From Saccoglossus kowalevskii (taxonomy: Eukaryota > Hemichordata > Enteropneusta > Harrimaniidae), in assembly GCF_000003605.2 (NCBI RefSeq), contig NW_003113470.1, forward strand, positions 154,284-171,000: DNA of 16,717 bases, given 5' to 3'. The position numbers and the translations under genes are program-made. Below are positions 1 through 7,735 of the stretch, one piece after another. The notes beneath the pieces are model-generated. The model was given only the letters and a program-made list of their open reading frames with translations. It was not told the origin of the DNA and searched no databases. Within the stretch, counting starts at the first letter, position 1; the number at the start of each line of letters is the position of its first letter.

Positions 1-71
1 TAAAATGTCCCTCTCACTGTACCTTCTAAACTTTGCATATTTTTATTTTATTATACAAAGAATATTGATAA

Positions 72-968
72 TATAACCCGTGTTCCTATACACTAACCAG
101 TACAATCCGTGCCCTAATAAACTAACCAGTACAACCCGTGTTCCTATAAACTAACCAGTACAACCCGTGCCCTAATAAACTAACCAGTACAATCCGTGCC
201 CTAATAAACTAACCAGTACAACCCGTGTTCCTATAAACTAACCAGTACAATCCGTGCCCTAATAAACTAACCAGTATAACCCGTGTTTCTATAAACTAAC
301 CAGTACAATCCGTGCCCTAATAAACTAACCAGTATAACCCGTGTTCCTATAAACTAACCAGTACAATCCGTGCCCTAATAAACTAACCAGTACAATCCGT
401 GCCCTAATAAACTAACCAGTACAACTCGTGTTCCTATAAACTAACCAGTACAATCCGTGCCCTAATAAACTAACCAGTACAATCCGTGCCCTAATAAATT
501 AACAAGTACAACCCGTGCCCTAATAAACTAACAAGTACAACCCGTGCCCAAATAAACTAACCAGTACACCTATGTACCTTGACAAACTAACCCCGACAAC
601 CCGTGTCCCTAAACTAACCAGTACAATCCGTGCCCTAATAAACTAACCAGTACAATCCGTGCCCTAATAAATTAACAAGTACAACCCGTGCCCTAATAAA
701 CTAACAAGTACAACCCGTGCCCAAATAAACTAACCAGTACACCTATGTACCTTGAAAAACTAACCACTACAACCCATGTCCCTAAACTAACTATATAGTA
801 CAACCCGTGCACCATTACACTAACCAGTACACCTATGTACCTTGAAAAACTAACCCCGACAACTCGTGTCCCTAAACTAACTATATAGTACAACCCGTGC
901 CCAACACAATAACCAGTACACCCATGTACATTGACAAGTTAACCGGTACAACGCATGTTCCTTAATAC
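72..968. repeat. Minisatellite block, ~29-bp units with higher-order structure
   Basis: Sixteen consecutive 29-bp units run from 92 to 555, after a partial unit at 72-91. Each begins ACTAACCAGTA and carries a CCGTG core. Two main types differ in the tail, CCGTGTTCCTATAA and CCGTGCCCTAATAA, and partly alternate. From 556 the units vary in length (30, 27, 33 bp). The stretch 440-612 is repeated at 613-785 (173 bp each, about four differences by eye), and 729-818 is repeated at 819-907 (about 90 bp). The block decays after about 938. The opposite strand is open for 66 codons at 693-893, but that is repeat sequence, not a gene. Function unknown. Confidence 0.97.
440..785. repeat. 173-bp tandem segmental duplication inside the minisatellite
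   Basis: Units at 440, 469, 498, 527, 556 and 586 are followed in the same order and lengths (29, 29, 29, 29, 30, 27) by units at 613, 642, 671, 700, 729 and 759. The first four pairs look identical. The 30-mers differ by one base and the 27-mers by three. This points to a recent unequal exchange or replication slip covering six units at once. Confidence 0.93.
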
Positions 969-1306
969 ATTGTCCGCAAATATATAAATCGATTCAGGAA
1001 AAATATGATATCTTGACAAATAAGATTACCTCTGCACCTATTCTAATCAATCACTGGGAAGTGACAATTATCAAACCTTCGTCATCGTCAACTGCCTGGT
1101 GATCACAACTGTGAGTGCATTAGAGGCTGTCAACTCTCATATCATATAGCATTCCTACAATTAACAATATTCATTAAAATTATTGACAGTGATTCATGAC
1201 TCGTGTCAGAGAAACATTTTTCATCGCTTGATAAAAGGTTCATTTCAATTTACCATTTTAATTATTATTTGTTATTTGTTGCTGGACCGTGACCGATCGC
1301 AGCCAA

Positions 1307-1316
1307 GTCACGTGAC
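1307..1316. promoter_or_regulatory. Palindromic E-box GTCACGTGAC (CLEAR/USF/MITF type)
   Basis: The 10-bp perfect palindrome GTCACGTGAC matches the known CLEAR-box / USF-type bHLH-zip site. It lies 1.8 kb upstream of the CELF start codon. The match is seen directly; binding or any role in CELF expression is inference. Confidence 0.35.
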
Positions 1317-1652
1317 ATCAAATATGTCAATATTTCAAAGAAAGTCACGCTTTCATTTTATTTCACACGATCAATCTTTGAATCCAGTCCTGTCGTCAAC
1401 ATTTTTTAGTTAACACACCGGATTTTCCTTGTAGTCGCTCTACTATGTAATAGTCATACCTAGTAATCAACAGAAGACGAATGGGCACGTACGTAAACGT
1501 GTGATTATGAATGATCAATATAATCAATTCTTTAGAAATAGTTTAATTTTATCAAAATCGCACGCCATATTCCGTAGCAGTATCGGTACGACGCACGCAG
1601 TGTATGTGTCCACCAGTCTGAAAGATGTTGACTGACTGACGGGCACGGCAAC

Positions 1653-1674
1653 GCCAACATGGCGGTTTCCCGTC
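1653..1674 (+). promoter_or_regulatory. YY1-like site followed by an E2F-like element
   Basis: CCAACATGGCGG at 1654-1665 closely fits the YY1 consensus (AANATGGCG), and TTTCCCGTC directly after it resembles a weak E2F site. YY1 motifs of this form often sit at transcription starts of TATA-less animal promoters. The surrounding 100 bp is relatively CpG-rich for this window. It could mark an upstream start for the CELF transcript or for an unseen neighbouring transcript. Motif match only. Confidence 0.3.
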
Positions 1675-1832
1675 ATTTTCACGTGTCTGTCATCCGTTAC
1701 ACAGTAGTATGTGCGGTTCTGTATTTCATCTCTACTATACACAGCTGAACGGGATATCATTTAGGAAGACCTTGGTTGAACTCTAACACAAAATCACCCC
1801 GAATTATCTTGCAATAAAATCTTGTCATCATG

Positions 1833-1854
1833 TGACGTCATAAGTTATTTGCAT
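1833..1854. promoter_or_regulatory. Consensus CRE (TGACGTCA) next to an octamer (ATTTGCAT)
   Basis: A full palindromic cAMP-response element, TGACGTCA, occupies 1833-1840. It is followed after six bases by the perfect POU octamer ATTTGCAT at 1847-1854. Both are 8-of-8 matches. Close spacing of two full consensus sites suggests an enhancer or promoter element bound by CREB/ATF and POU proteins, about 1.3 kb upstream of the CELF start codon. Function is inferred. Confidence 0.4.
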
Positions 1855-2612
1855 ATAATGATTCTTTAATGATAACAACTTACAACTTAAATATCGCGTT
1901 TTTTAAACGAACAAAAGAGTTGTCGGTTTGTTCAGGCTACTTTATTCACCCAAGCCACGCGTCGTGGATTAATTCGACATTGTGGTTCGCTCCTTTGTTT
2001 CACCCCTCAACAAGGGACCGTAATTAGACACGTCCATTAGAACCGTTTTAACGGCCTTCAAGTTAAAAAGAATAACCAGCTACTACTATAGTCATTCCCA
2101 TTTACTGTATTTGTATGGAAAAAACATAAACAAATCGTCGAACACACAAAAAGACAAAACGATGCGCAATGTGTACATCTTAGTCTGACCGTTCTTTGCC
2201 GTTCTGTGAAATAGCGTGTTGATGACATTGTAAGACGAGTTCTCAGCTGAAAGCCGGCCGCAAACCCATCACGCGAAGAACTTAACTTGATTGTTTTTAA
2301 CGTTTTTTTTTTTTATTAGGTCAGTGTAGCACTACTGCATTAATATCTAAGTCATTATTATTAGTTACTGATCGAGAAAAACGAAGACAAAATTATTACA
2401 TTTGAAGATATTTATCAATTATATATGAAGTTTAATTCGCGGTATCGTTTAACACTCAGTTCGAAGTTCGACATTGTTTCAAAATAGTGCTTTCATTCAT
2501 TATGTATCGCTGCTCAAAAACAATAATTATGTACATTAAAATTATGACCATTCATCGTCGAGCGTTTTAGTGTACGGTGTTATTCATATAACTATCTGTC
2601 TTTTTTTCATTT

Positions 2613-2620
2613 TATAAATA
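2613..2620 (+). promoter_or_regulatory. TATA-like box (TATAAATA), possible CELF core promoter
   Basis: TATAAATA stands out as a good TATA match upstream of the gene. Initiation about 30 bp downstream would give a 5' leader of roughly 500 nt if unspliced. AT-rich DNA yields such matches by chance, so this is a weak call. Other possible starts are nearer 3080, or the YY1-like site near 1656. Confidence 0.18.
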
Positions 2621-3013
2621 ACCCAAATCACTGATATAATAAGTGTAACGTTATTGGAATATGCTGCGGTTTTTTACTTAGTCACCTCACGTCGTGACCT
2701 TTGACACCAATTTGCAACTGTCTTTGTGTGCCGTGAAAATAAAAAATAAAACGTAAAGCGACCATTGGTTTGATGCTAATAACCTTGGGTCCCGTGAGAA
2801 AAATCGTCCAAAATAAGCCCTTCTAGCGGATCTGACTGAACAGTGGGTGAACCGGCGACGCTAGAATTGCTTTCCTCTGCTATGTGCCAATATTTATATG
2901 AGCCTATTCATTGAGCTATACCACGCTGTGTGCCTTTACGCTCATAACAAATATAATGAAAAATTATTATGACCGCTGATGTCATCTTTCTATTATAATG
3001 TAAATTGTCCGCA

Positions 3014-3044
3014 ATGAATGGCGGGAGAAATTGATTCCTTCTAA
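3014..3044 (+). other. Two overlapping upstream ORFs in the probable 5' leader
   Basis: ATG at 3014 opens a six-codon frame (MNGGRN, stop at 3032-3034). ATG at 3018 opens an eight-codon frame (MAGEIDSF, stop at 3042-3044). Both end before the main start at 3141. If transcription starts upstream of about 3010 they would be present in the mRNA and could lower or tune translation. The second has G at +4 but T at -3, so it is a moderate context at best. Confidence 0.3.
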
Positions 3045-3080
3045 TCGATTACCATCCTATTTTAATATTATTAGCATATA

Positions 3081-3094
3081 ATTTGCATAATTAG
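3081..3094. promoter_or_regulatory. Octamer fused to a POU/homeodomain site
   Basis: ATTTGCATAATTAG combines a perfect octamer (ATTTGCAT, 3081-3088) with GCATAATTAG, which resembles the POU class IV (Brn3) recognition sequence. It sits 60 bp upstream of the start codon. POU factors are common neuronal regulators, and CELF3-6 type genes are mostly neuronal in studied animals, so the pairing is plausible. It is a sequence match only. Confidence 0.33.
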
Positions 3095-3140
3095 TGTATT
3101 CAAAACGCAGCGCCTTCTCGTTCTCCGCATCACTTCGAGT

Positions 3141-3372
3141 ATGACAATGACGAACATGGCTGCAGTCCAGACAAGCGGTGGGGAAAGCGCAAAAAACGGT
3201 GTATCTAACCCACCACAGACAATCCCTCTCAAGGATCACGACGCCATCAAGCTATTTGTCGGCCAAATACCCCGAAATCTTGAGGAAAAGGACTTGCGGC
3301 CACTGTTCGAAGAGTACGGGCGGATTTACGAATTGACAGTGTTGAAAGATCGTTTCACCGGCATGCACAAGG
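3141..3372 (+). CDS. CELF4: CELF-family RNA-binding protein, coding exon 1 (N-terminus and start of RRM1)
   Basis: Encodes residues 1-77 plus the first base of codon 78. A short low-complexity N-terminus (about 1-30) leads into the diagnostic subfamily sequence [20 protein letters not shown]1 opens with RNP2 (LFVGQI, residues 38-43). The stretch [18 protein letters not shown] and then [12 protein letters not shown] follow, matching CELF3-6 and differing clearly from CELF1/2, which have DAIKMFVGQVPR. The exon ends AAG-G before GTAGGT, a good donor. An in-frame TAG at 3072-3074 limits the N-terminus. Three in-frame ATGs occur (3141, 3147, 3156). The third, AACATGG, has the strongest Kozak context (A at -3, G at +4), so the protein may begin MAAVQTSGG. 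The first is kept here as the longest frame. Confidence 0.95.
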
Positions 3373-3553
3373 GTAGGTACATTATAACCAAAACACGTTT
3401 ACTACAAACGATGTTTCATCGTGATATTAGCTCTCACAGTGTGTTTTAACCTAACTGATTCTCCGAGATCGTACTTCTATATCTGACAATGAATCGTGTA
3501 AAATTTGGTGCAATTACCTGTACAAATAACGACTTAATCCTATCTTTTCTCAG
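3373..3553 (+). other. CELF intron 1 (181 nt)
   Basis: A short spliceosomal intron with donor GTAGGT and acceptor CCTATCTTTTCTCAG, a good pyrimidine tract. It lies in phase 1, splitting the glycine codon inside RNP1 (K-G|C-A-F-L-T-Y). A branch point is plausible at CTTAAT, about 16-18 nt before the acceptor. CTAAC near 3452 is a better match but distant. The continuous frame running into the intron to 3449 is a read-through artefact. Confidence 0.93.
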
Positions 3554-3636
3554 GGTGTGCGTTTCTTACTTATTGTGACAGAGACAGTGCCCTCCGTGCA
3601 CAGAGTGCCCTTCATGAACAGAAGACCCTACCAGGG
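3554..3636 (+). CDS. CELF4: CELF-family RNA-binding protein, coding exon 2 (RRM1 core with RNP1)
   Basis: After joining to base 3372 the exon reads [17 protein letters not shown] followed by [11 protein letters not shown], residues 78-105. KGCAFLTY (residues 77-84) is RNP1, the aromatic RNA-contact strand of RRM1. The text matches CELF3-6 (typically CAFLTYCARDSALKAQ, then [11 protein letters not shown]). The exon is 83 nt, the size I recall for the equivalent exon in vertebrate CELF genes, and it ends in phase 0 after glycine, just before the expected MxRPIQVKPAD exon. It was too short to appear as a long reading frame and was found from the splice sites and homology. The donor is GGG|GTACGT, with a second GTACGT four bases downstream. 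Confidence 0.95.
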
Positions 3637-5699
3637 GTACGTACGTCTTGTTATTATGCCTATATTCAATCTGATGGCTACTATTACACTTAGTAGCTAG
3701 CATGTCTATAATATCCATGGTTAATATAATAATTTCCCCCAAGATTATTTTGTTTTTCCTTAATTCAGTGACAGTGTCATGACTCGGACATTGCATGACA
3801 GTACGTCAGTGGAACAGTCATCACAATACAAGCGATAAATATTCGTATCTGCGCACTGAAATATTTTTTCTTGGCCTTCCTTTTGTGATGTGTGTTTTTT
3901 TACTTGTTGTCACCGATCAAACATTTTATCTGGAACTGCTTGGGTCGCGTGCCGTTTTGATCCGGTCTTTGTTAGTCTATTTGATTGCGGGTCTTTGTTT
4001 CTCTGTCTCCGTACTAGACAAAAACAAAGGCGCTCATCAGAGAGAGTGATGTTTACAAACGGTAAATGAAAGTGCGCGACCGATTCAGTTGACTGACTTT
4101 GAACTCGCCATGCGTGGACTTTATTTATTACACCTAACAGTGTCATGCCGATTGCATCGTTTTGAATTTTATTATAAATTGCCAGTGATATACGTTTTCG
4201 AGGTTCACTGGTTAAATTGTGACCGGCGCGCCCCAAAAATAGGAAAATTCGAACGATGTCCTTAACTTCTTTCTTTACTCCTCTACCATTTCGCACCTGT
4301 CAGCGAAGTTAAATATTTACATCTCCATGCGTACGCATTTCCGTATTTTAATGTCGATCAGTGGCGAAAATAGTTTATTGTAATTATCCATGTGTTGGAA
4401 ACAAGCACCAGTTCAGTGTTCAAACGGAATGTTGTTGAGGGTAATTTTGATATACTTGCTTGATAGCCCTCTTAAATACGACTCTAAAACAGCTGCCTTG
4501 CAGAGTGCTTTGCAAATACTTTTGCGATAAGATAAATTCGAAAATATTTCCTGATTTCCCCGGGTTCATTAAAGAATGGCGTCCTTTGGATGTAGCAACA
4601 GAGGCAAATGTCATTACTATTTTTCCCTTGTGTTTTTTAGCTCATGATATGATGATAGGTGATACTCCCTCTGGACGCGTTTCTTCAGTTAAACACTATG
4701 CATAAACAGACAATATTAAGTTTTATATCACTTTGAAATTTTATTTCCTCCCCAGGGTAACTTACTCTAACATAAAATTATTCTTAATTTTTTTCTTTAA
4801 TCAATTTTGGTGGAAGGTCGTTACCAGTCTTATCTGTATAGTATTACAGTCTGTTCTCTAGCAAGACATTATAGACATAAGCAGTCTTGCTACATGCTCG
4901 TTTTGAACCAACCCTGATAAGGTGAATCCTTCATGCCCTTTGTCTACGCATTTAATTTTTAAATTAGGTACAAGGACTTACAGTAGAAATGTGTGGGCCA
5001 CACTATTTCTATAATTCATCACACTGTCATATGACTTCAGACAGAGGGCTTCCGAAATGAACGTTCATTAACACTGTCAATATCTTTGCCATCTCTAGAG
5101 GTTTTATCCTTGTTGGCATTTATGCGGAAATATTAAATTTCTAATATTTTGACTGATTTTTAATTGCGTTAAGAGTTCTTGACCTCATATTCTTTATCGA
5201 TAGAATATTATAACCGCAATACGATATTAATACGGTCTTATTTTGAAATGTCAGCTTGTCTCACCCCCTCATTCTCTTCCAACTGAGAGTTTTCTGTCAG
5301 TTAATTTCATTCACTACAATTGATTTTATTTCTGAGATCGCATTAGATATTCATTTTTTTTGCATTACAAATTAACTTCGTTATCACATAAAATGCTGGC
5401 ACTATCGCTGTATGCTGTTATTTTCATTATAATTCAGTTTTTCCCAACTATATGGACATCGCAGAATGTATATGGAATTTGTGTAATTCAATTGTTTTAA
5501 ATGTAACTTTCAACTTTTAAAGGTGAACATAAAATTCATATCTATGAAATCTACCCCGCCACTGTAGAAGATAACTACTCTATTGTTAGTCATATTTTTG
5601 GTAAAACATTTTATATCCATATATCTTAAATTTTAAAAATAAAATTTCCAAAATTCATGCAAAAATGCTTTCATTGTATTGTTGTTTATAATAATAGAA
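3637..5699. other. Intronic stretch, nothing recognised
   Basis: AT-rich intron sequence. Overlapping short frames on both strands at 3795-4300 and 4420-4705 have no known domain. An isolated GC-rich patch GGCGCGCCCC lies near 4225. No repeats of note, RNA genes or strong splice pairs were seen. Confidence 0.5.
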
Positions 5700-5721
5700 A
5701 ATGAAAAATTAATTTTTCATT
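5700..5721. repeat. 22-bp perfect AT-rich palindrome
   Basis: The left half AATGAAAAATT is followed directly by its exact reverse complement, with no spacer, and the symmetry ends at 5699/5722. Both flanks are AT-rich. It could form a small cruciform or bind a dimeric factor, or be chance in AT-rich sequence. Confidence 0.85.
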
Positions 5722-6782
5722 AATTTTCCAGGACTGCAAATAATTGATATGACTTGCACATATATTTTCTAGTAGAATTAAAATTGTCTTTATGCTTTTG
5801 AAGGTAAAGTTTTTGAATTTATTAAAAATGATTTGCTATAATACATGAATAAAATTATACTAATTAATTGGTATGTATATGAAAGCTGTAATGTACACAA
5901 AATAATGATGTGAATAATTAACTAGATATCGTACGTTTCATCCCTCATTATTTCATTGTTTATTATTATTGCTTTTGACTTAATGCTTATTTGTCTTCCA
6001 TCACTGCACATTGTCTTTTATGCTTTCACTAATACTAGGAAATATCATTTTATAAGAATCATTAGCAGTTGGTGTATTCTGCATAACTGTTTTTAAACTT
6101 GATTCTGCGTATTGAGCTGCAAACATTTTTTTATTACAACGGACTAGCTATTTGAGTCAGCATTCGTTTTCTTTGTTTTTTTATTCATAATACCTTGAGG
6201 TATTGATGAAAAAATCAGAGCTTGGGATTAGTTTATCATCTTAGCTCCTGACTTTCTTTTCACGTAGTTGGCTTATACACTGTATAGCGATAGACTGACA
6301 GTTCCAATACACCGACCGAAATATGAAGCCTATGACGCGGTATCGACACGCCTAGTAAACAGAGTATGTGCCTGGCATGTTAAATGGACAGACTTGTTAG
6401 TTCATTAAGCTGTAGAATCAATATCCCTTTCTTCCAACTCTTGTTTTACCCAGCATTCAAACAAGAAATTGCTTATTGCCTTTTCTATTGATTTTCTTTC
6501 CCTTCCTTTCTTTTTTCGCAACTCCAATTTTATGGTTTTGCCAGACCTTTGTAATTTTTTTCTTTTTCAGAACAATGGATTTTGTTTCCTATTGTCAGTC
6601 ACTGATAATGACTTGCATTGTACCCTGTGTTGCTTACTCACCACTCAAAGGCCAATCATTTTAGTAATCTCAAACAAGTTATTGTGACATTTTCCCGATT
6701 CTCGCATTTGTTAAATATTTGTTTTCAAATATAAAAATTTTTTTTTTTTTTTGCAAAAATATTCAATATTTGGAATTTTAAA
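5722..6782. other. Intronic stretch with a strong cryptic splice acceptor and a T15 run
   Basis: No gene seen. A strong acceptor-like tract, TTTTTTTCTTTTTCAG, ends at 6570. The frame after it (starting NNGFCFLL) does not resemble any CELF exon. A run of 15 T lies at 6738-6752, next to the MITE-like element that starts at 6783. Confidence 0.45.
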
Positions 6783-6957
6783 TTATTGTAGAATACTTTA
6801 TTTTCGCTTGGAATTAATTTTCGCTGAAGAAATAATTCAGTGAAAATAAAATTCAGCGAATATACCTTTTTTCCAATATTTTACATTAAAATTGTCACAA
6901 CACACAAGTCTTTTCAGCAAAGATTAATTCCAGCTAAAATAAAGTATTTTATAGTAA
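6783..6957. mobile_element. MITE-like element 1 (175 bp, long terminal inverted repeats)
   Basis: The left arm from 6783 starts TTATTGTAGAATACTTTATT. The reverse complement of the right arm ending at 6957 starts TTACTATAAAATACTTTATT. The match continues through GGAATTAAT and GCTGAA for about 45 bp, with a few mismatches and one indel. The centre (about 85 bp) is AT-rich and non-coding. The terminal TTA/TAA permits a TA target-site duplication, as for Tc1/mariner-type MITEs. No transposase is encoded. Its ends differ from those of the other two elements, so it is probably another family. Confidence 0.8.
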
Positions 6958-7675
6958 CATCTCACTTTTAGTACAGTGTATTTAAAAATTTTGAAAGTTA
7001 ATTTTAGTAATTTGCTTAATTTGTTTTTCAAGCATTTGCCTTCTGCTTATCAATATAAGTCTGCAGGAATCGCATGTACTGATTTAACTAGTACCGTATT
7101 TACAACAGTCGTTCATTCGCCCTGTTATGACCTTTCTGACCTCACTTTGAGTGATATGATTCAGCGATATTTTCACTGCTTCCTTTTTTCTCTCCTTTTC
7201 TGTAATAGCCAAATAATGGCTAACACTGCTTCACCCTACTTCATCAATATTTCAGCATCTCTTTGTCACCATGGTGACTGCTCACCCTTCTGCATCATTC
7301 ATATTTTTGACACCTCTATCTTTATTTCAATCTTCAAGTTTTTCATCTTTTTTCTCTCTTCTATCAGTTGCAGCCTACCAGAACATATTGCCCATCTTCT
7401 TGCTCTGCTTTGTCTTATTATTTTATCTTGATTCTCTTGGTTATAGTTATTTTGATTGTTGCTTCCTTTACAATTTATCATTTTAAAATTTGGTTTTGTT
7501 GGACCATATTTTTCAGTCTTCTGTCTCCCCATAGTAATTTGCAGTCCAGTTATTTACACTTACAAAACTGATATATATGGAAATGTGTCCAAGAAATACT
7601 TTTCATCACAGTGAATTTGAATTTGTACCAAAAAACAAAAACATTCTTAACTGACATTCAGCGAAAGTCATAATG
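6958..7675. other. Intronic stretch, no gene supported
   Basis: Holds a 151-codon open frame at 6976-7431 (+) rich in F, L, I and S, with overlapping frames on both strands. Codon content follows pyrimidine-rich DNA, and no domain, signal sequence logic or family is evident, so it is not called. A 14-bp perfect palindrome, GTCACCATGGTGAC, lies at 7265-7278. Confidence 0.45.
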
Positions 7676-7735
7676 TACTTAGAGGGCTTTGGTGATTAGA
7701 TGTTATACTTAGGGGGTCTTAGTGATTGGATTGTT
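7676..7735. repeat. Two-copy tandem repeat, 30-bp unit
   Basis: TACTTAGAGGGCTTTGGTGA at 7676 is followed 30 bp later by TACTTAGGGGGTCTTAGTGA at 7706. Both continue with TTAGATGT / TTGGATTGT. The copies agree at roughly four bases in five, so this is an old duplication. Confidence 0.75.

Larger units (their letters stand above)
969..3140. other. 5' flanking region of the CELF gene, no supported coding sequence
   Basis: About 2.2 kb of AT-rich DNA between the minisatellite and the first coding exon. It should contain the promoter and 5' untranslated region of the CELF gene, but the transcription start cannot be placed from sequence. The open frames here (1183-1413 plus, 1524-1760 minus) have no recognisable domain and look like chance. 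The region is richer in CpG near 1560-1690 and again from about 3100. A run of 12 T lies at 2303-2314. Individual motifs are listed separately. Confidence 0.7.

Noticed and set aside
693-893. 66-codon minus-strand frame in the 5' repeat block
   Set aside because: It lies wholly inside the minisatellite and its protein is just the translated repeat (YYIVSLGT...).
1524-1760. 78-codon minus-strand frame upstream of CELF
   Set aside because: No domain recognised. The same DNA is better explained as a CpG-richer regulatory patch.
3910-4296. 128-codon minus-strand frame
   Set aside because: No recognisable domain; it lies in intron 2 opposite other chance frames and has no splice or promoter support.
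6555-6687. Possible cassette exon after the strong acceptor ending at 6570
   Set aside because: The translation (NNGFCFLL...) does not match CELF and reaches a stop with no convincing donor. Treated as a cryptic acceptor in T-rich DNA.
6976-7431. 151-codon plus-strand frame rich in F, L, I and S
   Set aside because: Composition follows pyrimidine-rich intron DNA. Overlapping frames are open too, and there is no family resemblance.
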